A DNA stretch of 46,263 nt, from assembly GCF_002873335.1 (NCBI RefSeq), contig NZ_MCUW01000043.1:1-46263 (forward strand), given 5' to 3'. The notes below the pieces were generated by a model. It saw only the letters and a program-made list of their open reading frames with translations, had not been told where the DNA came from and searched no databases. This document shows, one piece after another, positions 38,033 to 46,263 of this stretch. Within the stretch, counting starts at the first letter, position 1; each line of letters starts with the position of its first letter. The position numbers were made by a program, and so were the translations under genes. The stretch is from Vibrio sp. 10N.286.49.B1 (GTDB lineage: Bacteria > Pseudomonadota > Gammaproteobacteria > Enterobacterales > Vibrionaceae).

Positions 38033-39343
38033 ATGATTGCTCTAGAACTGGCCGTGGTACTGCTGTTCATTTATTTGGGCGCACGTATCGGCGGTATTGG
38101 TATCGGTTTAGCGGGGGGCGCAGGTGTCATTGCTTTGTCCCTCGCGTTAGGGGTTCCTACCAGCCAATCTTATATTCCTGTCGATGTCATCTTAATCATC
38201 ATGTCGGTTATTACCGCGATTGCCGCAATGCAGGTCGCTGGCGGTATGGATTGGTTAGTACAAATCGCAGAAAACTTTTTACGCAAACACCCTGAACGAA
38301 TTACTTTTTATGCCCCTATCGTCACGTTTGTCATGACGCTACTTGCCGGTACCGGTCATACGGCATTCTCAACACTTCCTGTGATTGCAGAAGTAGCCAA
38401 AGGTCAAGGCGTTCGTCCGTCTCGACCGCTTTCGATTGCAGTTGTTGCTTCTCAAATTGCTATTACCGCTTCGCCAATCTCTGCTGCAGTCGTTGCCTTC
38501 GCTGCCATGCTTGCACCAATGGGTGTCGATTATTTGACCCTGCTTGCGGTTTGTATTCCAACCACCTTTATCGCTTGTATGGTTGGCGCTTTTGTTGCCA
38601 ACTTTATGGGCAGTGAACTCAAAGATGATCCCGTCTATCAAGAACGTCTTGCTCAAGGTCTTATCAAGCTGAACACCACTCAAAAGCGTGAAATATTACC
38701 GACGGCAAAAACCGCCACTTATATCTTCTTAGCCGCCATTGCTTTTGTCGTCTGCTATGCCGCTGCGATATCAAGCTCTGTCGGCCTCATCGAGAATCCA
38801 GCATTGGGACGCAATGAAGCCATCATGACGGTCATGCTTGCCGCCGCTGGTGCCATTACACTGTTTACTAAGATTGATGCATCACAGATTCCCGCGGCAG
38901 CGACCTTCCGTTCAGGTATGACTGCTTGTGTCTGCGTGCTCGGTGTCGCATGGTTAGGCTCCACTTTTGTTAATGCTCATGTGGATGAAATTAAAGATTT
39001 TGCGGGCGCATTACTGCAAGACTACCCATGGATGCTCGCGTTAGTGTTATTCTTCGCGTCGATGCTCCTATACTCTCAAGGTGCCACAACCGTCGCGCTT
39101 ATGCCGGCTGCTCTCGCGATTGGTGTCGCCCCACTGACAGCGGTCGCCTCTTTTGCTGCCGTTAGCGCACTGTTTGTATTGCCGACCTATCCAACACTAC
39201 TCGCGGCAGTAGAAATGGATGACACAGGTTCGACACGTATTGGCCAGTATGTCTTCAACCATCCGTTCTTCTTACCTGGCGTCGCTACGATCAGCACAGC
39301 CGTTGCACTTGGTTTTGCTTTTGGTGGATTGCTCATCGGCTAA
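38033..39343 (+). CDS. dcuA: Anaerobic C4-dicarboxylate transporter DcuA
   Basis: DcuA exchanges aspartate and fumarate for succinate during anaerobic growth. The 436-residue protein has about 10-12 membrane segments and family blocks ALELAVVLLFIYLGARIGGIGIG, VITAIAAMQVAGGMDWL, LAGTGHTAFSTLPVIAEVAK, ITASPISAAVV and PTYPTLLAAVEMDDTGSTRIG. Length is close to E. coli DcuA (433). ATG 38033 has CAGGA upstream and matches the E. coli N-terminus; the longer frame start at 38000 is not used. aspA is upstream, dsbD downstream. Confidence 0.96.
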   Translation: MIALELAVVLLFIYLGARIGGIGIGLAGGAGVIALSLALGVPTSQSYIPVDVILIIMSVITAIAAMQVAGGMDWLVQIAENFLRKHPERITFYAPIVTFVMTLLAGTGHTAFSTLPVIAEVAKGQGVRPSRPLSIAVVASQIAITASPISAAVVAFAAMLAPMGVDYLTLLAVCIPTTFIACMVGAFVANFMGSELKDDPVYQERLAQGLIKLNTTQKREILPTAKTATYIFLAAIAFVVCYAAAISSSVGLIENPALGRNEAIMTVMLAAAGAITLFTKIDASQIPAAATFRSGMTACVCVLGVAWLGSTFVNAHVDEIKDFAGALLQDYPWMLALVLFFASMLLYSQGATTVALMPAALAIGVAPLTAVASFAAVSALFVLPTYPTLLAAVEMDDTGSTRIGQYVFNHPFFLPGVATISTAVALGFAFGGLLIG

Positions 39344-39373
39344 GCAAAGGCGAATGTGGTTTTGAAAAACATC

Positions 39374-39403
39374 AAGAGCTGCGTAATACGTAGCTCTTTT
39401 TTT
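39374..39403 (+). terminator. Terminator after dcuA
   Basis: AAGAGCTGCGT pairs with ACGTAGCTCTT (one G-T pair) and is followed by a run of seven T. Confidence 0.92.
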
Positions 39404-39494
39404 ATCCTTCATTTGAAACAAAACTTCCTATCTGCCTGTCTTAGGTTAAGATAACTCTTGATAACCCTAGACATGAACTTGCCAATATTTCCTT

Positions 39495-41300
39495 ATGATA
39501 CGAATACTTTATAAGCTCATCCTACTTTCTCTTGTCGCCATATCATGGCCAAGCCTTGCTCAATTCGAACAAGACTCAGGTGCGGTATTTTCACCTCAAG
39601 CCCCCAATAGCTTTGTTCCGGTTGATCAAGCATTTCCGTTCAATTACTACCAACAAGGGCAACGGGTGTTCATCGATTGGCAAGTCAAAGATGACTATTA
39701 TTTGTATCAAGATAGGATCAGTATCAGTGGCGATAACGTCACCATAGGCGCTCTTGAAATGGAGGATGGTACGCCATACGAAGACGAATTCTTTGGCAAA
39801 GTAAACATCTATACTGAACCGCTCTTCATCCAGGTCCCACTAGAGAAATATCAGCAAGGGGGACAACTGATTGTTCAGTATCAAGGCTGTGCGAAAGCGG
39901 GCTTTTGCTACCCACCCGAAACTAGAACTATTACGATAGAGCCATTTAACTTCGATGCCTCTGCCATTGCCCCACAAAGGCCAATCACAACAAGCTCAAC
40001 AAGCTCAACAAGCTCAACAACGATTGATACCACAACGTCATCAAGCAATGACCTCACCGATAAGCTCGCTCAAGTATGGTGGGCCCCGGCGCTCTTCTTG
40101 TTACTAGGTATTGGTCTTGCGTTTACCCCTTGCGTGTTACCCATGTACCCTATCCTCACCAGTATTGTATTAGGGGGGGGTAAGCGTACACAAAAGCAAG
40201 CCCTTGGGCTTTCATTTGTTTACGTTCAAGGCATGGCCTTAACCTATACCTTACTTGGGCTTATTGTTGCCTCTGCTGGCATGCAATTTCAAGCGGCGAT
40301 GCAACACCCATATGTATTAATAGGGCTCAGCATTCTCTTTGTCGCACTGGCATTATCCATGTTCGGCTTATACACCATACAGCTACCGTCCAGAGCTCAA
40401 ACTTGGTTAAACGGTATCAGCAATCAACAACAAGGAGGCAACCTCGTCGGTGTCTTTTTGATGGGCGCTATTTCTGGCCTTGTTTGCTCACCATGTACGA
40501 CCGCGCCACTCTCTGGGGCATTACTTTATGTCGCACAAAGTGGTGACCTCTTAACTGGTGGCATTACCTTGTATGCGTTAGCCTTAGGCATGGGGATCCC
40601 ACTGATCGCGGCGGCTGTATTTGGCAATAAACTGCTTCCTAAAGCAGGTGCATGGATGGATCGAGTCAAAACCCTCTTTGGATTTGTCCTACTAGCGGCG
40701 CCTATTTTCTTACTCGAGCGTATTTTGCCTGAGCTTTGGAGCACAGTACTTTGGTCTGGGTTAGGTATTGCTGCGTTTGGCTGGCTGTATCATCAGAAAA
40801 ACACCCTCACTTTCGGGGGATGGAAGCAAAGCTTTGTCGGCATTGTAGCCATACTTGGCCTTTTTGCCTCTGCGCAACCCGCCTTACAGTATTGGTTTGG
40901 AGAGTCTTTGCATACTCGCTCAGAAGCACAAGTTTCATTTACTCAAGTAAGTAACGTAGCAGAACTAAATCAAGCGCTTGAGCAAGCCAAACTGGTTGGC
41001 AAGCCTGTCATGCTCGATTTCTACGCTGACTGGTGCGTCGCTTGCAAAGAGTTTGAAAAATACACCTTCCATGACCCATCGGTTGAGCCTGTATTAAAAG
41101 GGTTTGTCTTACTGCAAGCCGACGTCACTAAAAATCAACCACAGGACATTGAATTGCTAAAAGCAATGAATGTACTAGGGCTTCCAACCATTGAATTTTG
41201 GGATTCTCAAGGGCAAGCTCAACCCAGCGCCCGACTCACAGGCTTTGTTCCGGCCGAGGATTTCTTACAACACCTGAGAAAAAGCCAACTAACTCAATAA
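39495..41300 (+). CDS. dsbD: Thiol:disulfide interchange protein DsbD
   Basis: DsbD moves electrons from cytoplasmic thioredoxin to periplasmic DsbC, DsbG and CcmG. The 601-residue protein has a signal peptide (about residues 1-22), an alpha domain with Cys132 and Cys138 (GCAKAGFC), a Ser/Thr-rich linker, an eight-helix beta domain with redox Cys213 (TPCVLPM) and Cys334 (SPCTTAP), and a C-terminal thioredoxin domain with Cys514 and Cys517 (WCVAC). The linker contains an in-frame 9-bp tandem repeat. The Shine-Dalgarno sequence is weak. It lies downstream of dcuA, as dipZ does in E. coli, but a strong terminator separates them. Confidence 0.97.
   Translation: MIRILYKLILLSLVAISWPSLAQFEQDSGAVFSPQAPNSFVPVDQAFPFNYYQQGQRVFIDWQVKDDYYLYQDRISISGDNVTIGALEMEDGTPYEDEFFGKVNIYTEPLFIQVPLEKYQQGGQLIVQYQGCAKAGFCYPPETRTITIEPFNFDASAIAPQRPITTSSTSSTSSTTIDTTTSSSNDLTDKLAQVWWAPALFLLLGIGLAFTPCVLPMYPILTSIVLGGGKRTQKQALGLSFVYVQGMALTYTLLGLIVASAGMQFQAAMQHPYVLIGLSILFVALALSMFGLYTIQLPSRAQTWLNGISNQQQGGNLVGVFLMGAISGLVCSPCTTAPLSGALLYVAQSGDLLTGGITLYALALGMGIPLIAAAVFGNKLLPKAGAWMDRVKTLFGFVLLAAPIFLLERILPELWSTVLWSGLGIAAFGWLYHQKNTLTFGGWKQSFVGIVAILGLFASAQPALQYWFGESLHTRSEAQVSFTQVSNVAELNQALEQAKLVGKPVMLDFYADWCVACKEFEKYTFHDPSVEPVLKGFVLLQADVTKNQPQDIELLKAMNVLGLPTIEFWDSQGQAQPSARLTGFVPAEDFLQHLRKSQLTQ
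39991..40017 (+). repeat. 9-bp tandem repeat in dsbD linker
   Basis: CAAGCTCAA occurs three times in a row, encoding Thr-Ser-Ser units in the periplasmic linker between alpha and membrane domains. As a multiple of three, copy change would vary linker length without a frameshift. Confidence 0.85.
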
Positions 41301-41399
41301 AAAATTCGATTCGCATCAGAGTTTTGCATTGAGTTAATTGTTTGCTATCTCAAGAGCATCAATAATAGTGTTAACATTTTTGTAAAATATCGAGATAAC

Positions 41400-42029
41400 A
41401 TGGAACCGACGTACACCATCATTATCGCTGACGATCATCCACTGTTTAGAAATGCACTATTTCAATCGGTGCACATGGCGATAAGTGGTGCCAATTTATT
41501 GGAAGCCGATTCCCTCTCCTCTTTACTCAGCTTGCTCGAGAAAAGTGAAGAACCCGATCTGATATTGCTCGATCTGAAGATGCCCGGAGCAAACGGTATG
41601 TCCGGTTTAATTCAACTTAGAGCTGATCACCCAGACATTCCGATTGTGGTCATTTCCGCAAGTGAAGAAGCCAGCATCGTCTCTCAGGTGAAGATACATG
41701 GGGCCTTTGGTTTCATTCCAAAATCAAGTGATATGAAGGCACTAATTGGTGCCTTAAACCAAGTCCTTGAAGGGGAACCTTACTTTCCGGTTGAGTTGCT
41801 TTCCGATGACTCAGCTTATAGCGATCTGGCGGAAAAAATCGCGACCCTCACCCCTCAACAATACAAGGTTCTTGGCATGCTGTCAGATGGCCTACTCAAC
41901 AAGCAAATTGCTTATGATTTGAATGTTTCTGAGGCGACGATCAAGGCCCATATGACCGCCATATTTAGAAAGTTAGGGGTAAAAAATCGAACTCAGGCGG
42001 TTATTTTACTTAATGACGCTAGTGAATAA
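41400..42029 (+). CDS. crbR: LuxR/NarL-type response regulator (CrbR/ErdR-like)
   Basis: The 209-residue protein has a receiver domain with IIIADDHP, phosphoacceptor Asp58 (LLDLKMPG) and Lys in PKSSD, followed by a GerE-type HTH (LTPQQYKVLGMLSDGLLNKQIAYDLNVSEATIKAHM, KLGVKNRTQAV). It resembles CrbR of V. cholerae and ErdR of Pseudomonas, which control acetate scavenging (acs and a symporter gene). The assignment is by recall and by neighbours: NhaP2 and the VC_2705-type symporter sit next to it, as in V. cholerae. No histidine kinase gene is nearby, so the partner kinase is encoded elsewhere. Confidence 0.85.
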   Translation: MEPTYTIIIADDHPLFRNALFQSVHMAISGANLLEADSLSSLLSLLEKSEEPDLILLDLKMPGANGMSGLIQLRADHPDIPIVVISASEEASIVSQVKIHGAFGFIPKSSDMKALIGALNQVLEGEPYFPVELLSDDSAYSDLAEKIATLTPQQYKVLGMLSDGLLNKQIAYDLNVSEATIKAHMTAIFRKLGVKNRTQAVILLNDASE

Positions 42030-42031
42030 AT

Positions 42032-42064
42032 TAACTCGATAGCCCTGCAAGGGTTATCGAGTTA
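42032..42064. terminator. Bidirectional terminator crbR/nhaP2
   Basis: TAACTCGATA and TATCGAGTTA arms with an extra CCCT/AGGG pairing form a long stem between convergent genes. Confidence 0.85.
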
Positions 42065-42108
42065 TTCATAAATCGTTTTCGACAATCACACCCTAACGCA
42101 CAATATAA

Positions 42109-43842
42109 TCATGTCTCGTCCAATGTTTCAGGCAAACAAAGTCCTAATTTAGTGACGCTATTCTCTTCAATTGCCGCCACCACCCACTGCAATCCATGCC
42201 ATTCAAAACTGTCACCTAACACGGGTTGAGCGCCGAGCTCTTTTTCCACTAGGCTTTTCAATGTCATATCTTCATCAACGCCATCAAAATCTAGGCCATA
42301 AAAAGTCGATACATCGGATAACCTAGCAGTAGCATCCAAAAAGAAGTCACCAAAGAATCGTGCCAAACTTTCATCTTCTGGCGCGTCACTAAACAATGCA
42401 CTTAACGCGTCTAAGTCTTTATCTTGAGCCAAAACACACAGCGTATCGTCCGCTCGTAATACCGTACTTCCTGATGGATGTAGGAGCTGGTTATCTCTAA
42501 ATAGTGCCGCGATACGAGTACCTTTCGGCATCTTTAATTTACGTAGTGGTTCACCTACACACCACTTTTCCAGTTTCAGTTTATAAATAAACAGTTCCCA
42601 CTCACTGGTCGGAAATATTTCGACACCGGAGCGAGACATAGGCTCAGGTTTAGGCGGTAATTCGACCTTAGCTAAGGCTGCGGCCTTCATTAACGTGCCG
42701 CCTTGTACCACCAACGAAACCAACACCACAAAGAACGCAATGTTGAAATACAATTGGGCATTAGGAAGCCCCGCCATCATAGGGTACACCGCGAGGATAA
42801 TAGGCACCGCGCCTCTTAGCCCAATCCATGAGATAAACCATTTCTCACGAGCACCAAAACTCTTAAACAGAGATAAGCCTAACCAGACGGAGATTGGCCT
42901 TGCAAAAAAGATCATACCAAACGCTAATGCAAAGCCAGGGAGCATAATTTCAATTAGGCTGGATGGGGTCACCAATAAACCGAGTACCAAAAACATCACG
43001 ATTTGGCTAAGCCAAGTCATGCCATCCAATACGCTCAATATGGAATGACGAGAACGAGTCGGTTTATTGCCCAGTAATAACCCCACCAGATAAATCGACA
43101 GAATACCGCTACCACCAAGTTGGTTTGCGAGCGCAAGTAGCGCAACGCCGCCACTGATCACTAATATCGAATACAACCCTTCGTGCAACTGTGTTCGATT
43201 AACCAGCTTCCAAAGCAACCAACCACCAGCCAAACCGATGAAGATACCAATACCAAATTGCATCAGAAAACTCTTAACCAGGAACGTTGCCCCCAAGTCA
43301 GAGCCTGAACTACCAAGAACCGCAATCAATGTAACGGTCAGGAATACAGCCATAGGGTCATTGGTTCCAGACTCAATCTCAAGAGTCGCACCAACACGTT
43401 CATTGAGTTGACGCCCTTTCAGTAAAGAGAAAACGGCCGCAGCATCTGTTGACCCCACGATAGCGCCGACCAAGATACCTTGTAAGAGTTCGAGGTCAAA
43501 CAACCACATCGCCATCAAACCAGTAAGCGTGGTGGTACAAGCGACACCAAGCGTTGCCATTGTAATCGACGGCCAAAAAGCAACGCGAAAACTAGCAACT
43601 CGGGTACGCATCCCGCCATCCAGCAAAATGACAGCCAGAGCTAGATTGCTCACTAGGTAGGTTATTGAATAGTCGTCAAAATAAATGCCACCTGGGCCAT
43701 CTTCTCCAGCCAGCATCCCGATGCCTAAAAACATGACGAGAATCGGGACACCTAGCTTTGCTGACACCTGGCTAAAGACCACGCTCAATGCCACAAGAAC
43801 GGCGCCCGTTAAAAAAAGGCTATTAATCGAATCTGCGTCCAC
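42109..43842 (-). CDS. nhaP2: K+(Na+)/H+ antiporter NhaP2 (CvrA)
   Basis: NhaP2 exchanges cytoplasmic K+ (or Na+) for external H+ and protects against potassium stress at low pH. The 577-residue protein has a 12-13-helix CPA1 exchanger domain with Asp133 ([12 protein letters not shown]) and Asn161-Asp162 ([12 protein letters not shown]), the pair important in the V. cholerae enzyme, followed by a TrkA-C/RCK-C domain (about residues 405-480, [11 protein letters not shown]) and a CorC/HlyC-type domain (about 490-575). Length and domain order match NhaP2 of Vibrio. It converges with crbR. Confidence 0.95.
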   Translation of the reverse strand: MDADSINSLFLTGAVLVALSVVFSQVSAKLGVPILVMFLGIGMLAGEDGPGGIYFDDYSITYLVSNLALAVILLDGGMRTRVASFRVAFWPSITMATLGVACTTTLTGLMAMWLFDLELLQGILVGAIVGSTDAAAVFSLLKGRQLNERVGATLEIESGTNDPMAVFLTVTLIAVLGSSGSDLGATFLVKSFLMQFGIGIFIGLAGGWLLWKLVNRTQLHEGLYSILVISGGVALLALANQLGGSGILSIYLVGLLLGNKPTRSRHSILSVLDGMTWLSQIVMFLVLGLLVTPSSLIEIMLPGFALAFGMIFFARPISVWLGLSLFKSFGAREKWFISWIGLRGAVPIILAVYPMMAGLPNAQLYFNIAFFVVLVSLVVQGGTLMKAAALAKVELPPKPEPMSRSGVEIFPTSEWELFIYKLKLEKWCVGEPLRKLKMPKGTRIAALFRDNQLLHPSGSTVLRADDTLCVLAQDKDLDALSALFSDAPEDESLARFFGDFFLDATARLSDVSTFYGLDFDGVDEDMTLKSLVEKELGAQPVLGDSFEWHGLQWVVAAIEENSVTKLGLCLPETLDET

Positions 43843-44174
43843 TCATTCCTCTCCACAATGCTTGTAACTTATTACTAACACGGCAATTAAAACATAATTG
43901 TTCACGTTCAACTTCGTTAATTTACAAGACACTTGTGTACTAATGTGTACTTAATTGACCTATCACCGCTTGTTGATACTGTTAAATATTAGACCTTTGG
44001 CTAATTTAACAGCAAATTAACATCACACTTTTTGCATGCAAAGACATAAAGCACTGTTAGTTAATGCATTTATAGCTTTCACTGCTCGACTAAAGTTGCA
44101 CAGAGTTCTAGTCAAGACCCTGCTACCTTATTAAGCGTAACATTACGTTAACACCACTTAATAAGGAGATGGCC
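43843..44174. other. 332-bp divergent control region nhaP2/symporter
   Basis: No gene is visible. It contains TGTGTAC twice at 10-bp spacing (43934 and 43944) and a long inverted repeat at 43979-44012 (separate entry). CrbR-type or other operators may lie here. Confidence 0.5.
43979..44012. promoter_or_regulatory. Inverted repeat upstream of symporter operon
   Basis: CTGTTAAATATTAG faces CTAATTTAACAG across 8 nt; the arms match except for a 2-nt insertion (AT) in the left arm. It lies about 160-195 nt before the DUF4212 start and is a candidate operator. Confidence 0.5.
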
Positions 44175-44441
44175 ATGGCGTTCGAATCATCGGAACATGC
44201 GCAAGCCTACTGGAAAGAAAATTTGGGAATCATGGGTACACTGCTCACGGTTTGGTTTGTCGTATCTTACGGCGCCGGCATTTTATTTGTTGATGCCCTC
44301 AATACCATTCAATTTGGCGGTTTTAAACTCGGGTTTTGGTTTGCTCAACAAGGTTCGATTTATACCTTCGTGGCGCTGATATTTATTTACGTTGCTCGCA
44401 TGAATGCGCTCGACAAAAAATACAACGTACAAGAAGACTAG
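44175..44441 (+). CDS. DUF4212 small subunit of sodium:solute symporter
   Basis: This 88-residue protein has two membrane helices (about residues 22-42 and 54-75) and starts with MAFESSEHAQAYWKENL, typical of DUF4212 (putative symporter small subunit). ATG 44175 is used because AAGGAG lies 6 nt upstream; the ATG at 44169 touches that Shine-Dalgarno sequence. It is followed 10 nt later by the large symporter. The two are probably a two-component transporter. Confidence 0.93.
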   Translation: MAFESSEHAQAYWKENLGIMGTLLTVWFVVSYGAGILFVDALNTIQFGGFKLGFWFAQQGSIYTFVALIFIYVARMNALDKKYNVQED

Positions 44442-44451
44442 AGGCTAGAAC

Positions 44452-46155
44452 ATGGATATTCAAACTTGGACGTTTATTCTCGTCGGTATTACCTTCGCAT
44501 TGTATATCGGCATCGCAATCTGGGCTCGTGCGGGTTCAACCAGTGAGTTTTACGTGGCGGGTGGTGGTGTACACCCTGTTGCTAACGGCATGGCGACAGC
44601 CGCAGACTGGATGTCGGCAGCATCGTTTATTTCAATGGCGGGTATTATTTCCTTCGTCGGTTACGACGGCGCGGTTTACCTTATGGGTTGGACCGGAGGT
44701 TATGTACTTCTTGCGCTATGTTTAGCACCTTACCTTCGCAAATTTGGACAGTTTACGGTTCCCGATTTTATTGGTGAGCGTTATTACTCAAGAACCGCAC
44801 GTATGGTTGCCGTCTTTTGTGCGATCTTCGTATCGTTCACTTACGTCGCAGGCCAGATGCGTGGTGTTGGTGTCGTATTCTCTCGTTTCTTAGAGGTCGA
44901 CATTAACCTCGGCATAATTATCGGTATGGGTATTGTGTTCTTCTACGCGGTACTAGGTGGCATGAAAGGCATCACTTATACACAGGTAGCTCAATTCTGT
45001 GTTCTCATTTTCGCTTTCCTTGTCCCTGCAATTTTCACCTCTATCATGATGACAGGTAACCCACTTCCACAGGTTGGTATGGGCTCCACACTTACCGGAA
45101 CGGATGTTTATCTACTTGATAAACTTGATGGATTAACTGAAGAGCTCGGGTTTACCGCCTATACCGAAGGCAACAAGAGCATGGTGGATGTGTTCTTCAT
45201 CTGTGCCGCTCTAATGGTAGGTACTGCCGGTCTTCCTCACGTCATCATTCGCTTCTTCACAGTGCCACGTGTACGTGATGCTCGTATCTCGGCAGGTTGG
45301 GCACTTCTGTTCATCTCATTGCTGTACACAACTGCACCTGGGGTTGCCGCATTTGCTCGCGTTAACATGATTGAGACCATCAACGGTCCCGACATGAAAG
45401 GGGTTCCTGCCGCTGAAGCACCGAGTTGGTATCAAAACTGGGAAAGCACAGGCCTAGTCGGCTGGGAAGATAAGAACGGCGACGGTAAGATGTTCTACTC
45501 GGGTGACGAACGCAACGAAATGAAGATCAACCGCGATATTATCGTACTGGCTTCTCCTGAGTTGGCAAAATTACCTAACTGGGTGGTTGCATTGCTTGCA
45601 GCGGGTGGCCTAGCGGCTGCACTGTCAACGGCTGCGGGTCTATTATTAGTCATCTCTACCTCTATCTCTCATGATTTACTGAAGAAAGGCTTCAGACCAA
45701 ACATGACCGATAAGCAAGAGCTACTCGCCGCTCGTATTGCAGCAATGGTCGCGATTGTCGGGGCGGGGTACTTAGGTATAAACCCTCCTGGGTTCGTTGC
45801 ACAAGTGGTTGCTTTTGCCTTTGGTCTAGCCGCTGCCTCTTTCTTCCCTGCCATCATCTTGGGTATTTTCTACAAGAAGATGAATAAGGAAGGAGCCATT
45901 GCCGGTATGTTGACGGGTATTGCCTTCACTGCAAGCTACATCATTTACTTCAAATTCATTAACCCAGCAGCAAGCTCACCTGAAAACTGGTGGTTTGGAA
46001 TCAGCCCTGAAGGGATTGGTACACTGGGTATGTGTCTAAACTTTGTTGTATCCATTGTGGTCAATAAATTTACCGCTGAAGTGCCAAATGACGTACAAGA
46101 AATGGTTGAGTCTATTCGTTACCCGAAAGGCGCAGGCGAAGCTCACGACCATTAA
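44452..46155 (+). CDS. Sodium:solute symporter, VC_2705 subfamily (ActP-like)
   Basis: The 567-residue protein is an SSS-family transporter with about 13 membrane helices. Family blocks include ARAGSTSEFYVAGGGVHPVANGMATAADWMSAASFI, YVAGQMRGVGVVFSRF, GGMKGITYTQVAQ, GTAGLPHVIIRFFTVPRVRDAR and ALSTAAGLLLVISTSISHDL, all as in ActP and the VC_2705 subfamily. A long soluble loop (about residues 315-365) contains an EF-hand-like DKNGDGK segment. Acetate, pyruvate or another monocarboxylate are possible substrates; this is inferred from ActP and the CrbR-type neighbour. It forms an operon with DUF4212, GAGG precedes the ATG, and a terminator follows. Confidence 0.93.
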   Translation: MDIQTWTFILVGITFALYIGIAIWARAGSTSEFYVAGGGVHPVANGMATAADWMSAASFISMAGIISFVGYDGAVYLMGWTGGYVLLALCLAPYLRKFGQFTVPDFIGERYYSRTARMVAVFCAIFVSFTYVAGQMRGVGVVFSRFLEVDINLGIIIGMGIVFFYAVLGGMKGITYTQVAQFCVLIFAFLVPAIFTSIMMTGNPLPQVGMGSTLTGTDVYLLDKLDGLTEELGFTAYTEGNKSMVDVFFICAALMVGTAGLPHVIIRFFTVPRVRDARISAGWALLFISLLYTTAPGVAAFARVNMIETINGPDMKGVPAAEAPSWYQNWESTGLVGWEDKNGDGKMFYSGDERNEMKINRDIIVLASPELAKLPNWVVALLAAGGLAAALSTAAGLLLVISTSISHDLLKKGFRPNMTDKQELLAARIAAMVAIVGAGYLGINPPGFVAQVVAFAFGLAAASFFPAIILGIFYKKMNKEGAIAGMLTGIAFTASYIIYFKFINPAASSPENWWFGISPEGIGTLGMCLNFVVSIVVNKFTAEVPNDVQEMVESIRYPKGAGEAHDH

Positions 46156-46204
46156 TCAACTGACAAACAATAACAACGTTACTATAAAGTTGGCTTAACA
46201 ACGA

Positions 46205-46233
46205 AAAAGACCGATGTTTGCACATCGGTCTTT
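46205..46233 (+). terminator. Terminator of the symporter operon
   Basis: AAAGACCGATGT pairs with ACATCGGTCTTT around a short loop, about 50 nt after the stop codon. Confidence 0.9.
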
Positions 46234-46242
46234 CTTATTTCA

Positions 46243-46263
46243 CCATTAAGCCATTAAGCCATT
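46243..46263. repeat. 8-bp direct repeat cut by the window end
   Basis: CCATTAAG occurs twice in full and begins a third time at the last base. Whether the array continues is not visible. Confidence 0.6.

Noticed and set aside
44336..44725. 129-codon plus-strand frame over the DUF4212/symporter junction
   Set aside because: It overlaps two real genes in another frame and its translation lacks family features.

Overview
The window is a contiguous piece of a gammaproteobacterial chromosome, almost certainly from the Vibrionaceae. The protein sequences are close to those of Escherichia coli. Several genes and neighbourhoods are ones I know from Vibrio: a repeat protein beside efp/epmB/groESL, a DUF3135 gene, tandem lipid A acyltransferases after slmA, and a CrbR-type regulator next to an NhaP2 antiporter and a two-subunit sodium:solute symporter. 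I see no insertion sequence, prophage, integrase, CRISPR array, rRNA or tRNA. It reads as core chromosome with dense, mostly intact genes.

Layout. 1-6.2 kb: a lipoprotein, divergent efp and epmB, an MgtC-like membrane protein, a secreted repeat protein and groES-groEL with a sigma-32 promoter. 6.4-11 kb: a MATE exporter, then cysE, gpsA, secB and a rhodanese on the minus strand. 11.4-23.3 kb: central carbon and envelope genes (gpmI, envC, a DHH phosphoesterase, a TetR regulator, zapB, glpX, a cysteine-rich regulator, DUF3135, DUF805, a CHMI-family tautomerase, tpiA, pfkA, fieF). 23.8-26.6 kb: the Cpx envelope-stress module, cpxP divergent from cpxRA, with an exact GTAAA-N5-GTAAA box. 26.6-36 kb: an M14 carboxypeptidase, trmL, rpmB-rpmG, radC, coaBC, slmA-lpxL-lpxM and fxsA-hypothetical-mutM. 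36.4-41.3 kb: aspA, dcuA and dsbD, an anaerobic fumarate/aspartate set followed by periplasmic disulfide reduction. 41.4-46.2 kb: a LuxR-type response regulator (CrbR/ErdR type), the antiporter NhaP2, and a DUF4212 small subunit with a VC_2705-type symporter.

Functional links. gpmI, glpX, tpiA and pfkA lie within 11 kb, so opposing glycolytic and gluconeogenic steps are close together. A LacI-family-like operator overlaps the probable glpX promoter. EF-P and its lysine 2,3-aminomutase are divergent across only 34 bp. aspA and dcuA form the fumarate-respiration supply pair.

The observations most worth following up are noncoding: (i) an unexplained minus-strand intrinsic terminator about 420 nt downstream of cpxP, preceded by a stem-loop and an A/U-rich linker, which looks like a small RNA of CpxQ size; (ii) three 13-bp palindromes at an exact 17-bp period between pfkA and fieF, followed by a plus-strand terminator with no gene in front of it; (iii) a structured leader of about 100 nt for rpmB-rpmG with a very good sigma-70 promoter; and (iv) very long perfect hairpins just after aspA and after the carboxypeptidase gene. 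Gene calls rest on recognised motifs and remembered family sequences; no searches were run.
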